DNA from: Rhodocyclaceae bacterium
Lineage (GTDB): Bacteria; Pseudomonadota; Gammaproteobacteria; Burkholderiales; Rhodocyclaceae
Direction: 5' to 3'
DNA length: 64,000 bases
Assembly: GCA_016791115.1 (NCBI GenBank)
Contig: JAEUNL010000035.1
Span: 62,001-126,000, forward strand
In this document: one piece after another, positions 8,272 through 18,376 of the stretch
Numbering within the stretch: the first letter of the stretch is position 1
Layout: every line of letters starts with the position of its first letter
The notes under the pieces: generated by a model
Seen by the model: only the letters and a program-made list of their open reading frames with translations
Database searches by the model: none
What the model was told of the DNA's origin: nothing
Translations under genes and position numbers: made by a program

Positions 8272-9930
8272 CTATCGGCCGAGTGCAAGAATCTCGTCGA
8301 AGATCTTGCCGGCAATCTGTATGACCTTGCTGTTGGCCTGGTAAAGCTGCTGGTAGCGCAGCAGGTTGGCCGCTTCCTCGTCGAGATTGACGCCGGAAAT
8401 GCCCTGCTGGGTGGCCGTGGTCTGCTCGACCAGCGTGGTCGCGGCGCGCGCCGTGATCTGCACCTCGCGGGAGCGGCTGCCGACATCCGAAACCAGGCTG
8501 GCATACGCCGACTGCAGGCTCGCCGTGCCCCCCAGCGCGAGGCTCGCGGTCTGCAGGCTGCCGAGTTGCAGCGCATTGCGGTTGTCGTTGCGGCCGTTCG
8601 CATTGTTGCCCAGCGTAAACACGTCGCCGTTGGCCGGCGTGCCGGTGATGGTGACTTCCACGCCGCCAACGGAGAACGGCTGGCCGGCCGTATAGGCGAA
8701 CGGTCCCGCGGTGACGCCGCCAGTGGCATTGAAGCTGTTGGTGCCGCTGTCGTAGGTGAGACTGACCGGGCTGCCGAACGGCAGGCTCGCCAGATTGAGC
8801 ACACGCCCGCCATCGACCTTCGCCGTTCCGGTGTTGGCCGAACTCGCGGCGGTGGCAACCGGGCTTGCCGCGGCCACGTCGCGCGTGTCGGCAATGGTCA
8901 CGCGGATCTGGCTCGCCGCCGTCAGGGCGGTCGGCGTACCGGCGAAGCCGAAGAAGTCGCCGCCGGGATTGCCGTCCAGCGTCTGGCCGAGCCGATGCTG
9001 GGCATTGAATCCGTTGGCGAAGTCCATCGCGAGCTGGCCGAGCGCGGTCTGCGCGTCATCCAGCGACTCGCTGCGGAATGCCAGCAGCCCGCCAAGTTCG
9101 CCACCGGAGAACATCGATTCCGGAATCGCGACCGTGCCACCGCCCCCCAGCACCTGCCCCAACGTCATGCGTTGCGGATCGGCGGGATCGGGAACCGCAG
9201 CCAGCTGAAACGGTATGTTGCCAACCACCAGTGACTGGCCGTTCCCGATGAACACCGAGATCGCGCCGTCGCTCTGCTGCACCGTCGAAACCTTGATGAT
9301 CCTGTTCAGTTCGGTGATCAGTTGGTCGCGCTGATCGCGCAGGTCGTTGGCGGGCTGGCCCGGTCCGGCCGACTCGGCGCCCTGGATGCGCTTGTTGATC
9401 TCGGCGATGCCTTGCGCGTAGCTGTTGATGCTGCTGACGTGGCCGATCACCTGGGAATTGATGTCGCCACGGATCTCGTTCATGCGGCCGTCGAGCAGTT
9501 GGAAGCGCGAGGCCAGCGCCTCTCCGGCCGAAATCGTGCTCTGCCGCGCCGCCGACGAGGTCGGGTTGGCGGAAAGATCCTGCACCGCGCGGAAGAAGTC
9601 CTGCAGCGCCGGCGACAGTCCTGCGTCCGGATCGGCGAGCAGGTCGTCGAGCTGGGCGATCTGCTGCTCGTAGGTATCCAGCTCCGAGGATCGCGCCTGG
9701 GCGTCGAGCAGTTGCTTGTTGATGAACTGGTCGTACTGGCGCAGCGTGGTCGTGATCTTGGTGCCGGTGCCGAGGAATCCGCCACCGCTGAAGAACGGTT
9801 CCTGCGCCTCCTGCACGGTGCGCTGACGCGTGTAGCCTTCGGTACCCGCGTTGGAGATGTTGTGGCTGGTCGTGACAAGGCCCGCCTGGGCGGCATTGAG
9901 ACCCGACAATCCGATGCTGAACACACCCAT
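8272..9930 (-). CDS. flgK: Flagellar hook-associated protein FlgK
   Basis: FlgK (HAP1) is the first hook-filament junction ring. The 552-residue protein begins with the conserved rod/hook N-terminus (MGVFSIGLSGLNAAQAGLVT, then SHNISNAGTEGYTRQ) and ends with the matching helix (EEAANLLRYQQLYQANSKVI). The variable middle holds Gly/Ala-rich strands. A sigma-28-type promoter lies just upstream in the gap after flgJ, as for flgKL in enteric bacteria, so flgK, flgL and the following gene form a late operon. Confidence 0.95.
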   Translation of the reverse strand: MGVFSIGLSGLNAAQAGLVTTSHNISNAGTEGYTRQRTVQEAQEPFFSGGGFLGTGTKITTTLRQYDQFINKQLLDAQARSSELDTYEQQIAQLDDLLADPDAGLSPALQDFFRAVQDLSANPTSSAARQSTISAGEALASRFQLLDGRMNEIRGDINSQVIGHVSSINSYAQGIAEINKRIQGAESAGPGQPANDLRDQRDQLITELNRIIKVSTVQQSDGAISVFIGNGQSLVVGNIPFQLAAVPDPADPQRMTLGQVLGGGGTVAIPESMFSGGELGGLLAFRSESLDDAQTALGQLAMDFANGFNAQHRLGQTLDGNPGGDFFGFAGTPTALTAASQIRVTIADTRDVAAASPVATAASSANTGTAKVDGGRVLNLASLPFGSPVSLTYDSGTNSFNATGGVTAGPFAYTAGQPFSVGGVEVTITGTPANGDVFTLGNNANGRNDNRNALQLGSLQTASLALGGTASLQSAYASLVSDVGSRSREVQITARAATTLVEQTTATQQGISGVNLDEEAANLLRYQQLYQANSKVIQIAGKIFDEILALGR

Positions 9931-9950
9931 CTGCGTCTTCCTTTGTACGG

Positions 9951-9977
9951 TTTACGGCGGGTGTGAGCAAAACCTTT
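9951..9977 (-). promoter_or_regulatory. Sigma-28 promoter for flgKL
   Basis: Minus strand reads AAAGGTTT, 11 bases, GCCGTAAA. The -10 box fits the GCCGATAA consensus at six of eight bases and matches the other late promoters here. It starts 21 bases before the flgK ATG. Confidence 0.65.
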
Positions 9978-9992
9978 GCCAGGTTGCGCCGA

Positions 9993-10988
9993 TCAGGCGC
10001 TGCTCCCGACGATTCCTGCCGACGCGAGCCCGTCGATCACCCGCCGAAGCTTGTTCGCATAGGCCGGATCGGTCGCATAGCCGCCGCGCTGCAGGCCGTC
10101 GGCGAACAATTTGGCATCGGTCTGCGCGACGGCGCCCGCGTAGCGTGCGTTGCCGGTCATCAGGCGCGCGTAATCGCGGAAGGCATCGGCATAAGAACCA
10201 TAGGCGCGGAAACTCGCATCCTCGCGTTTCGCCTGGCCGTTGCGATACTCGACCGTCGAAGCGCCCGCCGCATCGCCGCCCCAGTTGCGACCTGCCTTGA
10301 TGTTGAACAGATTGAAGCTCTGCGCGCCATCGGAACGGCGTATCTCGAACCTGCCCCAGCCGGTTTCGAGTGCCGCCTGCGCGACCATGAAATGGGCCGG
10401 AATGCCGGTTTCGCGGCTGACCTGCATGGCATGCGGCCAGACTTTCTCGACGAAAGCACGCTTGCCGGCCGGCAATGCGGCGAGGCTTGCCGGCAAGGTC
10501 GCACCGGCTGCGGCAGAACTTGCCACCCCGCGGTTGCGATCTGCGGCGGCCGCGGCGGCGCGATAGCGGTCCAGCGCAAACGACACCGGATCGGCGGCGG
10601 AACCGGTGCGCGTGAGCGGGATTCCGCCCGTATTGCGGTCGAGCGGCAGTTCCTTGCTCTCGGTGGGCACGGCGGCCGACCCAGCGAACTGCCGTCCGAG
10701 TTGCTTCTCGATCACCGCGGCCAGTCCGGTACCGCTGCGCGAATTGGACAAGGTCATCGCGAGCTGCTGGTCAAGCAGTCCGACGTAGGTCTTGGTCTGC
10801 TCCGAATCGAACATGCCGGTCTGCGGCGTGGCGTCGCGCATCGACTTGAGCACCATTTGCATGAAGACGGTTTCGAATTCGCGCGACGCCGACTTCAGCG
10901 CGGCCGGCGAGTTCTCGCGCGACAGGCGCTTGAGCCCGTTCAGGCTGTTGGCGTCGAAGGCAAGCTGGTTGGTCGGGACGGTTGCCAT
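9993..10988 (-). CDS. flgJ: Flagellar rod assembly muramidase FlgJ
   Basis: FlgJ caps the growing rod and cuts peptidoglycan to let it through. The 331-residue protein is the bifunctional form: an N-terminal rod-binding domain (FETVFMQMVLKSMRDATPQTGMFDSEQTKTY), an Ala-rich linker, and a C-terminal GH73 glucosaminidase domain with the catalytic-Glu segment MVAQAALETGWGRFEI and later FNLFNIKAGRNW and YRAYGSYADAFRDYA-like repeats. It follows flgI by eight bases. Confidence 0.94.
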   Translation of the reverse strand: MATVPTNQLAFDANSLNGLKRLSRENSPAALKSASREFETVFMQMVLKSMRDATPQTGMFDSEQTKTYVGLLDQQLAMTLSNSRSGTGLAAVIEKQLGRQFAGSAAVPTESKELPLDRNTGGIPLTRTGSAADPVSFALDRYRAAAAAADRNRGVASSAAAGATLPASLAALPAGKRAFVEKVWPHAMQVSRETGIPAHFMVAQAALETGWGRFEIRRSDGAQSFNLFNIKAGRNWGGDAAGASTVEYRNGQAKREDASFRAYGSYADAFRDYARLMTGNARYAGAVAQTDAKLFADGLQRGGYATDPAYANKLRRVIDGLASAGIVGSSA

Positions 10989-10996
10989 GGCGAGGT

Positions 10997-12133
10997 TCAG
11001 ATGATCTCGATTTCCGCACGCAGCGCGCCGGCGGCCTTCATCGCCTGCAGGATCGAGATCAGATCCATCGGATTGGCGCCGAGCGCGTTCAGCGCCTTCA
11101 CCACGTCTGCAAGATTGGCGCCTGCCTTGACGTTCATCAGTGCGCCGGACTCCTGCTTGACATCGATCTGGTTCCGTTCGGTGACCACCGTCTGTCCGCC
11201 CGCAAGCGGATTCGGCTGGCTCACCACCGGTTCGCTGCTGACCGTAACCGACAGGTTGCCGTGCGCCACGGCACAGGCATCGAGCCGCACCGCACGATTG
11301 AGCACCACCGACCCGGTGCGCGAATTGACGATGACCTTCGCCGGTTGCTGCACCGGCGTCACATCGAGGTTCTCGACCAGCCCGACGAACGCGACGCGCC
11401 GGTCCGCATCGACCGGGGCGCGGACGACGATCTGGCGCGCGTCGCGCGCATACGCGGTGCCAGGTGCGGTGGAGTTGTTGATCGCCTCGACCACGCGTTG
11501 TGCCGTGCCGAAGTCCGTCTGCCGCAGTTCGAGCACGATGGTGTCGCCGTTGCCGACGCTGGTCGGCACCTCGCGCTCGACGGTGGCGCCGCCGGCAATC
11601 CGTCCGACCGAAAGATGATTGACGCTCACCTTCGAGCCGCCGGCCGACGCGCCTGCGCCGCCGACCACCACATTACCCTGGGCGATCGCATAAACCTGTC
11701 CGTCGGCGCCTTTGAGCGGCGTCATGATCAGCGTGCCGCCACGCAGGCTCTTGGCATTGCCCATCGATGACACGGTGATGTCCAGCGGCTGGCCGGCGCG
11801 CGCGAAGGGTGGCAGGTCGGTTGTCACCATCACGGCGGCAACGTTCTTGAGCTGCAGGTTGGTACCCGGCGGCAATTGCGTACCCATGTTGCCGAGCATG
11901 TTGATGATGCTCTGGACGGTAAACGGCGTCTGGGTCGTCTGGTCGCCAGTGCCGTCGAGGCCCACCACCAACCCGTAGCCGACGAGCTGGTTATTGCGAA
12001 CACCGGCAATAGTCGCCAGATCCTTCAGTCGTTCGGCATGGGAGGGCCGCTGGACGAACAGGGCCAGGATCAGAGCAAGAACAATGAGAACGAGGAAACG
12101 CGTCTTCCTGACGATGCTGTCGAAGTCGTTCAT
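10997..12133 (-). CDS. flgI: Flagellar P-ring protein FlgI
   Basis: FlgI builds the P-ring bushing in the peptidoglycan layer. The 378-residue protein has a cleavable signal (about residues 12-34, ending in SHA) and the family block [33 protein letters not shown], then [13 protein letters not shown] and the C-terminal block [30 protein letters not shown]. Length and motifs are standard. Twelve bases separate it from flgH. Confidence 0.96.
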   Translation of the reverse strand: MNDFDSIVRKTRFLVLIVLALILALFVQRPSHAERLKDLATIAGVRNNQLVGYGLVVGLDGTGDQTTQTPFTVQSIINMLGNMGTQLPPGTNLQLKNVAAVMVTTDLPPFARAGQPLDITVSSMGNAKSLRGGTLIMTPLKGADGQVYAIAQGNVVVGGAGASAGGSKVSVNHLSVGRIAGGATVEREVPTSVGNGDTIVLELRQTDFGTAQRVVEAINNSTAPGTAYARDARQIVVRAPVDADRRVAFVGLVENLDVTPVQQPAKVIVNSRTGSVVLNRAVRLDACAVAHGNLSVTVSSEPVVSQPNPLAGGQTVVTERNQIDVKQESGALMNVKAGANLADVVKALNALGANPMDLISILQAMKAAGALRAEIEII

Positions 12134-12145
12134 GATCGCACCACC

Positions 12146-12808
12146 TCAGAATGGCATGAAGGTGAGGAAGAACCGGCCGAGCCAGCCCATCACCTGTGCC
12201 GAATCGATGAAACCGTTCTGCTTGAATTCGATCCGCGCATCGGCGACCTGGGTCGAAGAAACGGTGTTGTTGTTGATGTAGAGCGGATTGACGACACCGG
12301 AGAAGCGGATGAACTCGTCGCCCTGGTTGATCGAAACCATCTTCTCGCCCGAAACGAGCAGATTGCCGTTGGGATAGACGTCGATCACCGTCACCGTGAT
12401 GGTGCCGGTGAATCCGTTGTTGGCCGTCGCACCGCCCTTGCCGTCGAACTTGTTCTCGCTGCTCGCCTCGGCATCGACGCCCTGAAGCGACTTGCCGGGG
12501 ATGCCAACGATCTTCGGAATGCTCAGCGCAAGGCTGTTCTTGCGCTCCGAATTCGCGGAAGAGGCCTTCTGTGCGTTGTTCTTCTCGTTGATCGAGATCG
12601 TCAACGTATCGCCGATGAAGCGCGATCGGCGGTCCTCGAACAACGGCCTCGCGCTGCCGGTCTGGAAGATCGCGCCGTTGCCGTTTTGGGCCTGGCGCGC
12701 CGGCTCGGGGCGCGCAGTCATCGGCTGATGCACGCCCGTGGGCGGCGTGGTGGCCATGCAGGCCGCGAGCAGCGGCATGGCGACGATGAATAGAACCGTG
12801 TTGCGCAT
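12146..12808 (-). CDS. flgH: Flagellar L-ring lipoprotein FlgH
   Basis: FlgH forms the outer-membrane L-ring. The 220-residue protein carries a lipoprotein signal ([17 protein letters not shown]) and the family segments [36 protein letters not shown] and VNQG-like [17 protein letters not shown]. It lies between flgG (123-base gap) and flgI. Confidence 0.96.
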   Translation of the reverse strand: MRNTVLFIVAMPLLAACMATTPPTGVHQPMTARPEPARQAQNGNGAIFQTGSARPLFEDRRSRFIGDTLTISINEKNNAQKASSANSERKNSLALSIPKIVGIPGKSLQGVDAEASSENKFDGKGGATANNGFTGTITVTVIDVYPNGNLLVSGEKMVSINQGDEFIRFSGVVNPLYINNNTVSSTQVADARIEFKQNGFIDSAQVMGWLGRFFLTFMPF

Positions 12809-12931
12809 TGATGTTTCCTCGACCCGGCGGACCCGAATTTGCCTGATTGAAGACTATCTCCAGCCTGCCGGTTCCGATGCCTCGAGAAGCGCGGCCTAGT
12901 TGGCTCAACTCGGCACTTCAGGCCGCACCTG

Positions 12932-13714
12932 TTACAACTGGGTCAGGCGTCCCAGCATCTGATCCGATGTCGATACCGCCTTGGAGTTGATCTCGTAGGC
13001 ACGCTGCGTCTGGATCATGCTTACCAGTTCCTCGACCACGTTGACGTTCGACGTCTCGACGTACCCTTGCGACAGCAGGCCGGCGCCGTTGCTGCCCGGT
13101 GTGTTCGGCGTCGGTGTGCCGCTCGACGCGGTTTCGGCATAGAGGTTCTCGCCCATGCTCTGCAGTCCGCCAGGATTGACGAAGGTCGTGAGCTGGATGT
13201 TGCCGGCGGCCTGGGGCGCCGTCTGTCCCGAGCGCAGCACGCTGACCTCGCCGTCGCGGCTGATGGTGACGCTCAGCACGTCGGATTGAACCTGGACCGG
13301 CGGCGCCAAGGGGTATCCGCTCGACGTGACGAGCTGTCCGTTGGCATCCTTCTGAAAGGATCCGTCGCGCGTGTAGGCCAGCGTGCCATCCGGCATCTGG
13401 ACCTGGAAGAAGCCCTGCCCCTGGATCGCCACATCGAGCGCATTGCCCGTCTGCGACAGGTTGCCCTGGGTATGGATGCGCTCCGTCGCGACCGGTTTGG
13501 TCCCGAGGCCGATCTGCAGACCCGACGGCACCGTGGTCTGTTGCGATGACTGTGCCCCCGGCTGGCGCAGCGTCTGGTAGAGCAGGTCCTCGAACACCGC
13601 GCGAGACTTCTTGAAGCCGTTGGTATTGACGTTGGCCAGGTTGTTGGTGATGACGTCGAGCTGCGTCTGCTGCGCATCGAGGCCGGTCTTGGCAATCCAG
13701 AGGGATCGAATCAT
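12932..13714 (-). CDS. flgG: Distal rod protein FlgG
   Basis: FlgG makes the distal rod. The 260-residue protein has the canonical N-terminus [20 protein letters not shown] with [24 protein letters not shown], and the C-terminal helix [24 protein letters not shown]. It has normal length and lies 17 bases after flgF in the flgBCDEFGHIJ operon. Confidence 0.97.
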   Translation of the reverse strand: MIRSLWIAKTGLDAQQTQLDVITNNLANVNTNGFKKSRAVFEDLLYQTLRQPGAQSSQQTTVPSGLQIGLGTKPVATERIHTQGNLSQTGNALDVAIQGQGFFQVQMPDGTLAYTRDGSFQKDANGQLVTSSGYPLAPPVQVQSDVLSVTISRDGEVSVLRSGQTAPQAAGNIQLTTFVNPGGLQSMGENLYAETASSGTPTPNTPGSNGAGLLSQGYVETSNVNVVEELVSMIQTQRAYEINSKAVSTSDQMLGRLTQL

Positions 13715-13731
13715 GGCGGTACTCCTGTCAT

Positions 13732-14469
13732 TTAGCGGCCGAGGATTTGCGACGCGGCGCGATCGTTCGCTTCGGCGTTGGACAACATCTTCGTCTGCAT
13801 CTCGAACTGGCGCGCCAGCGCGATCATGGTCACCATCTGCTCGACGACATTGACGTTGCTCCCTTCGAGAAATCCGGACGCAACCTTGACGGCCGGATCG
13901 GCCTCAGCCTGCTCGCCGCCTTTGAGACGGAACAGACCATCCTCGCCGCGCACAAGCTGCACCTCCTCGGGATTGACCAGCTTGAGGCGTCCAACCGCGT
14001 TGGACTGATTCGGGGTGCCCGTGCGCGAGACCACCGAGATCGTGCCGTCGGTGGCGACTGAAATTTCGCTGTCCGGGGGAATCGTGATCGTGCCGCCGTC
14101 ACCGGCGACGGGAATGCCGCCGCGCGTCTGCAGCACGCCGTTCTCGGTCAGTTCGAAGCTGCCGTCCCGCGTGTAGGCCTCGCTGCCGTCAGGCATTTGC
14201 AGCGCGAACCAGCCCTTGCCACGCAATGCAACGTCGAGCGTGCGATCAGTCTGCTGGATCGGCCCCGGCGCGAAGCTCGTCTGAGTCGACGCATCGACGA
14301 CGAAGGCTCGGGTCGGCAGCGATTGCGACTGAATCTGCACAGCCCGCAGGCGATGCTCCTCGGCCCGGTAACCCGTCGACGTCGCGTTCGCGAGGTTGTG
14401 CGAAACGGCGGCCTGCCGCGACAGCGTCTGGGCCGCACCCGTCATCGCGGTGTAGATCAGTTTGTCCAT
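13732..14469 (-). CDS. flgF: Proximal rod protein FlgF
   Basis: FlgF is a proximal rod subunit. The 245-residue protein starts [19 protein letters not shown] with [21 protein letters not shown], has the rod/hook beta domain ([25 protein letters not shown]), and ends with [25 protein letters not shown]. It is 30 bases downstream of flgE. Confidence 0.96.
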   Translation of the reverse strand: MDKLIYTAMTGAAQTLSRQAAVSHNLANATSTGYRAEEHRLRAVQIQSQSLPTRAFVVDASTQTSFAPGPIQQTDRTLDVALRGKGWFALQMPDGSEAYTRDGSFELTENGVLQTRGGIPVAGDGGTITIPPDSEISVATDGTISVVSRTGTPNQSNAVGRLKLVNPEEVQLVRGEDGLFRLKGGEQAEADPAVKVASGFLEGSNVNVVEQMVTMIALARQFEMQTKMLSNAEANDRAASQILGR

Positions 14470-14499
14470 GCCTGCTCCCTACCCGGCGTCGATCCTTCG

Positions 14500-15768
14500 T
14501 CAGCGGAGGTTGGTGATGGTCTGGAGGAGCGAGTCCTGCGTCTTGATGGTCTGGGCATTGGCTTGATACGCGCGCTGCATGGTGATCATGTCGACGAGTT
14601 CCTTGGTCAGATCGACGTTCGAATCCTCGACCGCACCCGCCTGCAGCGTGCCCGCCGTGCTGACGCCGGGCGGGTTGTCCGTCGGCTGGCCGGACTCTGC
14701 AGTTTCGACCCATTGATTGTTTCCGACCGATGCCAGGCCGGTCGGATCGCGGAATGTCGCGAGGGTGATGCGCCCGATGTCCTGCGTCTTGCCGTTCGAA
14801 TACCGCCCCTGCACCAGTCCGTCCGGCGAGATCGAAATCCCGGACAGGTTGCCGGTCGCATAGCCGGTTTCGTCGATCAGGCTGTTGATCGCGAACGGGC
14901 TGCCGTATTGCGTGATGCCGCCCACGTCGAGCGTAAGCTGCAGATCGTTCGCGCCGGCGATGGTTATCGCGGGCAGCGTCAAAGACGCGGGCGATGCCGG
15001 CGTGGCAAGCTGGCCCGTCGTGGTGAAGGTGATGTTGCCTGCGCTGGCAGGCGTTCCGTCGTCGACCTGGTACTGCAGGTTCCATGTCGCGGGCGTCGGC
15101 GTGGCGCCGCCCACGGCGTCTGCCGTCTTGAGGTAGTACATCGTCAGCGTGTGCGCGACGCCTTCCGAGTCATAGATCGTCATCGCCGACGATCCGTTGT
15201 AGGTGGTGACGTCGGACGGGTCAAAGTCGGCAACGAGATTCAGGTCGCCCGTTCCCGTCGGATCGTCGTCCTGCGGGAGATTCAGGTTCAGCTCGATCCC
15301 GGTGCTCGCGTTCGGCCGGATCTGGAAAGCGTCGACGCGCAGGACGCTAGGCGTGCCGCTCGGGGGCACGACGCCGTTCGCACCCTGGATGCCCTTGAGC
15401 ACGTAGCCCTGATCATTGACGATGTAGCCGCGCTCGTTGAGGTGGAACTGCCCGTTGCGCGTGAAGCTCGCGGTTTCATCCGTCTCGCTGCGCTGCATGC
15501 GAAAGAAGCCCTGGCCCTTGATCGCGATGTCGAGCTGGTTGCTGGTCGCGGTGATGTTGCCCTGCGAATGCGATTGCATCGCCGCAGCGGCGGTCGCGCC
15601 GATGCCGACCTGCCCCGCACCGCTCGAAAGGGCGGTTGCGAACAGGTCCGCAAAGTGCATCTGGGATTGCTTGAAACCGACCGTGTTGGCGTTGGCGACG
15701 TTGTTGCCGATCACATCGAGCGCGCGCGACGAGGCATTCAAACCCGACAAACCCTGCTGGAAACCCAT
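14500..15768 (-). CDS. flgE: Flagellar hook protein FlgE
   Basis: FlgE polymerises into the hook. I start at the ATG at 15768 (MGFQQGLSGLNASSRALDVI), giving 422 residues; a longer open frame upstream is not family-like. Family blocks include GNNVANANTVGFKQSQMHFADLF, LDIAIKGQGFFRM and the C-terminal VDLTKELVDMITMQRAYQANAQTIKT. The variable middle domain is of ordinary size. flgD ends 14 bases upstream. Confidence 0.96.
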   Translation of the reverse strand: MGFQQGLSGLNASSRALDVIGNNVANANTVGFKQSQMHFADLFATALSSGAGQVGIGATAAAAMQSHSQGNITATSNQLDIAIKGQGFFRMQRSETDETASFTRNGQFHLNERGYIVNDQGYVLKGIQGANGVVPPSGTPSVLRVDAFQIRPNASTGIELNLNLPQDDDPTGTGDLNLVADFDPSDVTTYNGSSAMTIYDSEGVAHTLTMYYLKTADAVGGATPTPATWNLQYQVDDGTPASAGNITFTTTGQLATPASPASLTLPAITIAGANDLQLTLDVGGITQYGSPFAINSLIDETGYATGNLSGISISPDGLVQGRYSNGKTQDIGRITLATFRDPTGLASVGNNQWVETAESGQPTDNPPGVSTAGTLQAGAVEDSNVDLTKELVDMITMQRAYQANAQTIKTQDSLLQTITNLR

Positions 15769-15782
15769 GTTCCGACTCCTTC

Positions 15783-16457
15783 CTAGAGAATTTCTTTGAC
15801 GCTGTCCAAACCGACGCGACCCTGGCTGCCGAGATCCAGACTCACACCCGTACTTTCGCGCACCACGCTCGACACGCGGGAAACTTGCAGCGTGGCGGCA
15901 TCGACCGCAGCGGTGCCGCTGTACGCCTTCACCTGCATCGAGTAATTGCCGTCGGCCACCTGCGCGCCGCTGTCCGACTTGCCGTCCCACGCGAACTTGT
16001 GCGTTCCGGCGTCGAGCTCGCCCAGCGAAATCGTGCGCACGGGGATTCCGTTCGCATTGCGAATCGTGACCTCGACGCGATCGGCGTCCGCGCCGAGTTC
16101 GACGCCGCCGGCTGCGCCGGCGCCCGCGACCTGCAGGGACTTGCCCTCCACCAGCACGTCGCGACCGACCAGGACGGCGGCCTGGAGCGTCTCTGCCCCC
16201 TGCTGGCTGCCGACCAACTTCTCGAGCGTCGCGTTCAGTCTGGTGATGCCGTCGACCGTGCTGATCTGCGCAAGTTGTGACGTCATCTGCGCGTTGTCCA
16301 TCGGATTCAGCGGATCCTGATTCCTCAACTGCGTGGTGAGCAGCTTGAGAAAGCGGTCCTGCCCCTCGGCAGACGTTGCCTTTGCGGTACCGTTCGAGCC
16401 GTTGATCTGCGACAGCAGATCGGGCGAAAGGGTGCTTGCGGTGCTGACGGATGCCAT
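15783..16457 (-). CDS. flgD: Hook-capping protein FlgD
   Basis: FlgD caps the growing hook and is needed for FlgE assembly. The 224-residue protein has the N-terminal signature FLKLLTTQLRNQDPLNPMDNAQMTSQLAQISTV and a C-terminal FlgD Ig-like domain (VEVTIRNANGIPVRTISLGELDAGTHKFAWDGKSDSG). Length and order are standard. Confidence 0.95.
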   Translation of the reverse strand: MASVSTASTLSPDLLSQINGSNGTAKATSAEGQDRFLKLLTTQLRNQDPLNPMDNAQMTSQLAQISTVDGITRLNATLEKLVGSQQGAETLQAAVLVGRDVLVEGKSLQVAGAGAAGGVELGADADRVEVTIRNANGIPVRTISLGELDAGTHKFAWDGKSDSGAQVADGNYSMQVKAYSGTAAVDAATLQVSRVSSVVRESTGVSLDLGSQGRVGLDSVKEIL

Positions 16458-16486
16458 CTTCGTTCTCCGTGTTCTCGATGTCCTGC

Positions 16487-16891
16487 TTACTGGCCGATCG
16501 TGAGCGTCTTTTGCAGCAATGCCTTGGCCGTCGCCATCATTTCCGCATTGTTCTGATAGGCTCTAGATGCCGATATCATGTTAACCATCTCGTCGACGAC
16601 GTTGACGTTGGGCATCGCGACGTAGCCTTGCTCGTTCGCCAAGGGGTTTTCCGGCTCATAAACCATGCGTGGCGGCGCCGCATCTTCGACTACCTTGGTG
16701 ACGCGAACGCCCTCCGCGCCCTGCCCGGCAACTGGCGCAGCGGCAAACACCACCTGTTTGGCCCGGTAGGGCGTACCGTTTGCGCTCGTGACGCTGTCCG
16801 CGTTCGCAAGGTTCGAGGCGGTCGCGTTGAGGCGTGCGGACTGTGCAGTGAGGGCGCTGCCTGCAATCGTGAATACGTTGAACATGCTCAT
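16487..16891 (-). CDS. flgC: Proximal rod protein FlgC
   Basis: FlgC is a proximal rod subunit of 134 residues. The ATG at 16891 ([22 protein letters not shown]) is chosen over an upstream in-frame extension because it gives the family length and falls 13 bases after flgB. Motifs: [39 protein letters not shown]. Confidence 0.96.
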   Translation of the reverse strand: MSMFNVFTIAGSALTAQSARLNATASNLANADSVTSANGTPYRAKQVVFAAAPVAGQGAEGVRVTKVVEDAAPPRMVYEPENPLANEQGYVAMPNVNVVDEMVNMISASRAYQNNAEMMATAKALLQKTLTIGQ

Positions 16892-16904
16892 TGCGGCTTT
16901 CCCC

Positions 16905-17309
16905 TCACTGTCCGGTGATTGCTGTCTGCATGGTCTTGAGCGTGCCGTTGATGAACGTGACGCTGGCTTCGTACTGCACGGCGTTCTCGGCGAACTGCGC
17001 ACGCTCGACATCGAGATTCACCGTGTTGCCATCCACGCTGGACTGCATCTCGGTCCGGTACTGGGCGCTCGAATACGCTGCCGGAGCCGGGCTTGCGATA
17101 TGGCGCGATGAAGATGCCGCCATCGGCAACGCGTCGCTGCCGCGACCGGCCATTGCCTGGCCGAGCGCATTTTTGAAGTCGATGTCGCGTGCCTTGAAGT
17201 GCGGCGTATCGGCATTCGCGATGTTCGAGGCCAGCAACTGGCTTCGCTGCGCGCGAAGGTTGAGTGCCGTCTGCTGAAACTTCAGTGCCTGATCGATCGA
17301 ATTGCTCAT
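16905..17309 (-). CDS. flgB: Proximal rod protein FlgB
   Basis: FlgB is the innermost rod subunit and first gene of the flgBCDEFGHIJ operon. The ATG at 17309 ([20 protein letters not shown]) gives 134 residues with [24 protein letters not shown] and the C-terminal helix [21 protein letters not shown]. It is divergent from flgA across a 285-base spacer that holds palindromic candidate FlhDC boxes. Confidence 0.96.
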   Translation of the reverse strand: MSNSIDQALKFQQTALNLRAQRSQLLASNIANADTPHFKARDIDFKNALGQAMAGRGSDALPMAASSSRHIASPAPAAYSSAQYRTEMQSSVDGNTVNLDVERAQFAENAVQYEASVTFINGTLKTMQTAITGQ

Positions 17310-17430
17310 CACGCTGCTCCTTTTGCGCATCCCTTTGCAGGGTCCATGCCAGCGATTCTGGCGCGCTTGTACAGCGCTCGATCCGTGAATAAGCGCGCGG
17401 AATCGCCGCCAATTCGCCTTCGAAGGACGC

Positions 17431-17485
17431 TGCCGGGCGGCAAACTCCCGCAGTCTCCGGCGGCAAATGCTGCCGCGCGGCAAAC
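17431..17485. promoter_or_regulatory. Palindrome cluster between flgB and flgA, candidate FlhDC boxes
   Basis: Three related inverted repeats sit in 55 bases: TGCCGGGCGGCA (17431-17442), GCGGCA-AATGC-TGCCGC (17460-17476) and the perfect TGCCGCGCGGCA (17471-17482). The first and third are each followed by AAC, so TGCCGSGCGGCAAAC occurs twice. The location between divergent class II operons is where FlhDC acts in enteric bacteria, and FlhDC is encoded in this window. A sigma-54 -24/-12 reading fails on spacing (8 rather than 10 bases). The binding factor is inferred. Confidence 0.5.
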
Positions 17486-17594
17486 GATGCCGATCGGGCG
17501 AGAAGCGGCGGATTGCCGTTCCTGTTCGACGGTTCCGGCACACGCGGACACTGGTCAAATGAGCAGGCTGTCAATCGAATCGCAGGCACCCGAC

Positions 17595-18323
17595 ATGAAC
17601 GAACTTGAACTCATCGTACGCAACGGCGCATGGCGCGTCGGCATCCTGCTGGCAATGCTGGGGGTCGCATTGGCCCTCGCCAGTCCGGTGGCAAGCGCGC
17701 GACAGGGCGCCGCTCCGGTACGAAAGGCGGTGGAGGATCTCCTGCTGGTGGAGATGAAGGGGCTCCCGGGCGAAGCGAGTTACACCATCGATTCGATCGA
17801 CGAGAACAACAACCTCCAGGCCTGCAACAGCCTGCAGGCATTCCTGCCGGCCAGTGCACGCCTGTTCGGGCGCACTCACGTCGGCGTGCGCTGCCTGGGC
17901 GAAGCAAACTGGCAACTGTTCGTTTCGGTGCGAATCCGGGTTGTGTCGGACTACCTCGTGGCAACACGACCGCTGGCAATGGGGGATCCGATTTCGGACG
18001 GCGACGTGGTGGCGCGACGCGGCGACCTCGGCGAACTGCCAGCCGGCGTCCTGACGCGCGAGGAGCTTGCCGTTGGTCAGGTACCCCGCGTGTCCATCGG
18101 CGCGGGTCAGGCGTTACGGGCGGATCTGTTGAGACGCGAGTCCGTGGTCAAGACGGGCCAGCAGGTGAGGCTCATATCGCGTGGCAACGGATTCTCAGTG
18201 TCGACGGACGGGCAGGCGATGAACAATGCCGCCGAAGGACAACTCGCCCGTGTCAGGACATCCGCCGGCCAGACGATCTCGGGGATCGCCCGCGCCGGCG
18301 GCATGGTGGAAGTCACGCGCTGA
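17595..18323 (+). CDS. flgA: Flagellar P-ring assembly chaperone FlgA
   Basis: FlgA is a periplasmic chaperone for FlgI. I choose ATG 17595 (MNELELIVRNGAWRVGILLAMLG), giving 242 residues; an ATG at 17559 is possible. After the signal sequence come a FlgA N-terminal domain and a C-terminal SAF domain (YLVATRPLAMGDPISDGDVV, then GQALRADLLRRESVVKTGQQVRLISRGNGFSVSTDGQAM). The gene is alone on the plus strand, divergent from flgB, and is followed by a stem GGCCGC-GTT-GCGGCC without T-run. Confidence 0.93.
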   Translation: MNELELIVRNGAWRVGILLAMLGVALALASPVASARQGAAPVRKAVEDLLLVEMKGLPGEASYTIDSIDENNNLQACNSLQAFLPASARLFGRTHVGVRCLGEANWQLFVSVRIRVVSDYLVATRPLAMGDPISDGDVVARRGDLGELPAGVLTREELAVGQVPRVSIGAGQALRADLLRRESVVKTGQQVRLISRGNGFSVSTDGQAMNNAAEGQLARVRTSAGQTISGIARAGGMVEVTR

Positions 18324-18376
18324 GGCCGCGTTGCGGCCGTGGCTGACGACTGCCCTGTCGACCGGCAGGTCGCTGC

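Noticed and set aside
17431-17490. Sigma-54 promoter between flgB and flgA
   Set aside because: GG and GC elements are 8 bases apart on the minus strand, not the required 10; the symmetry fits operator palindromes better.
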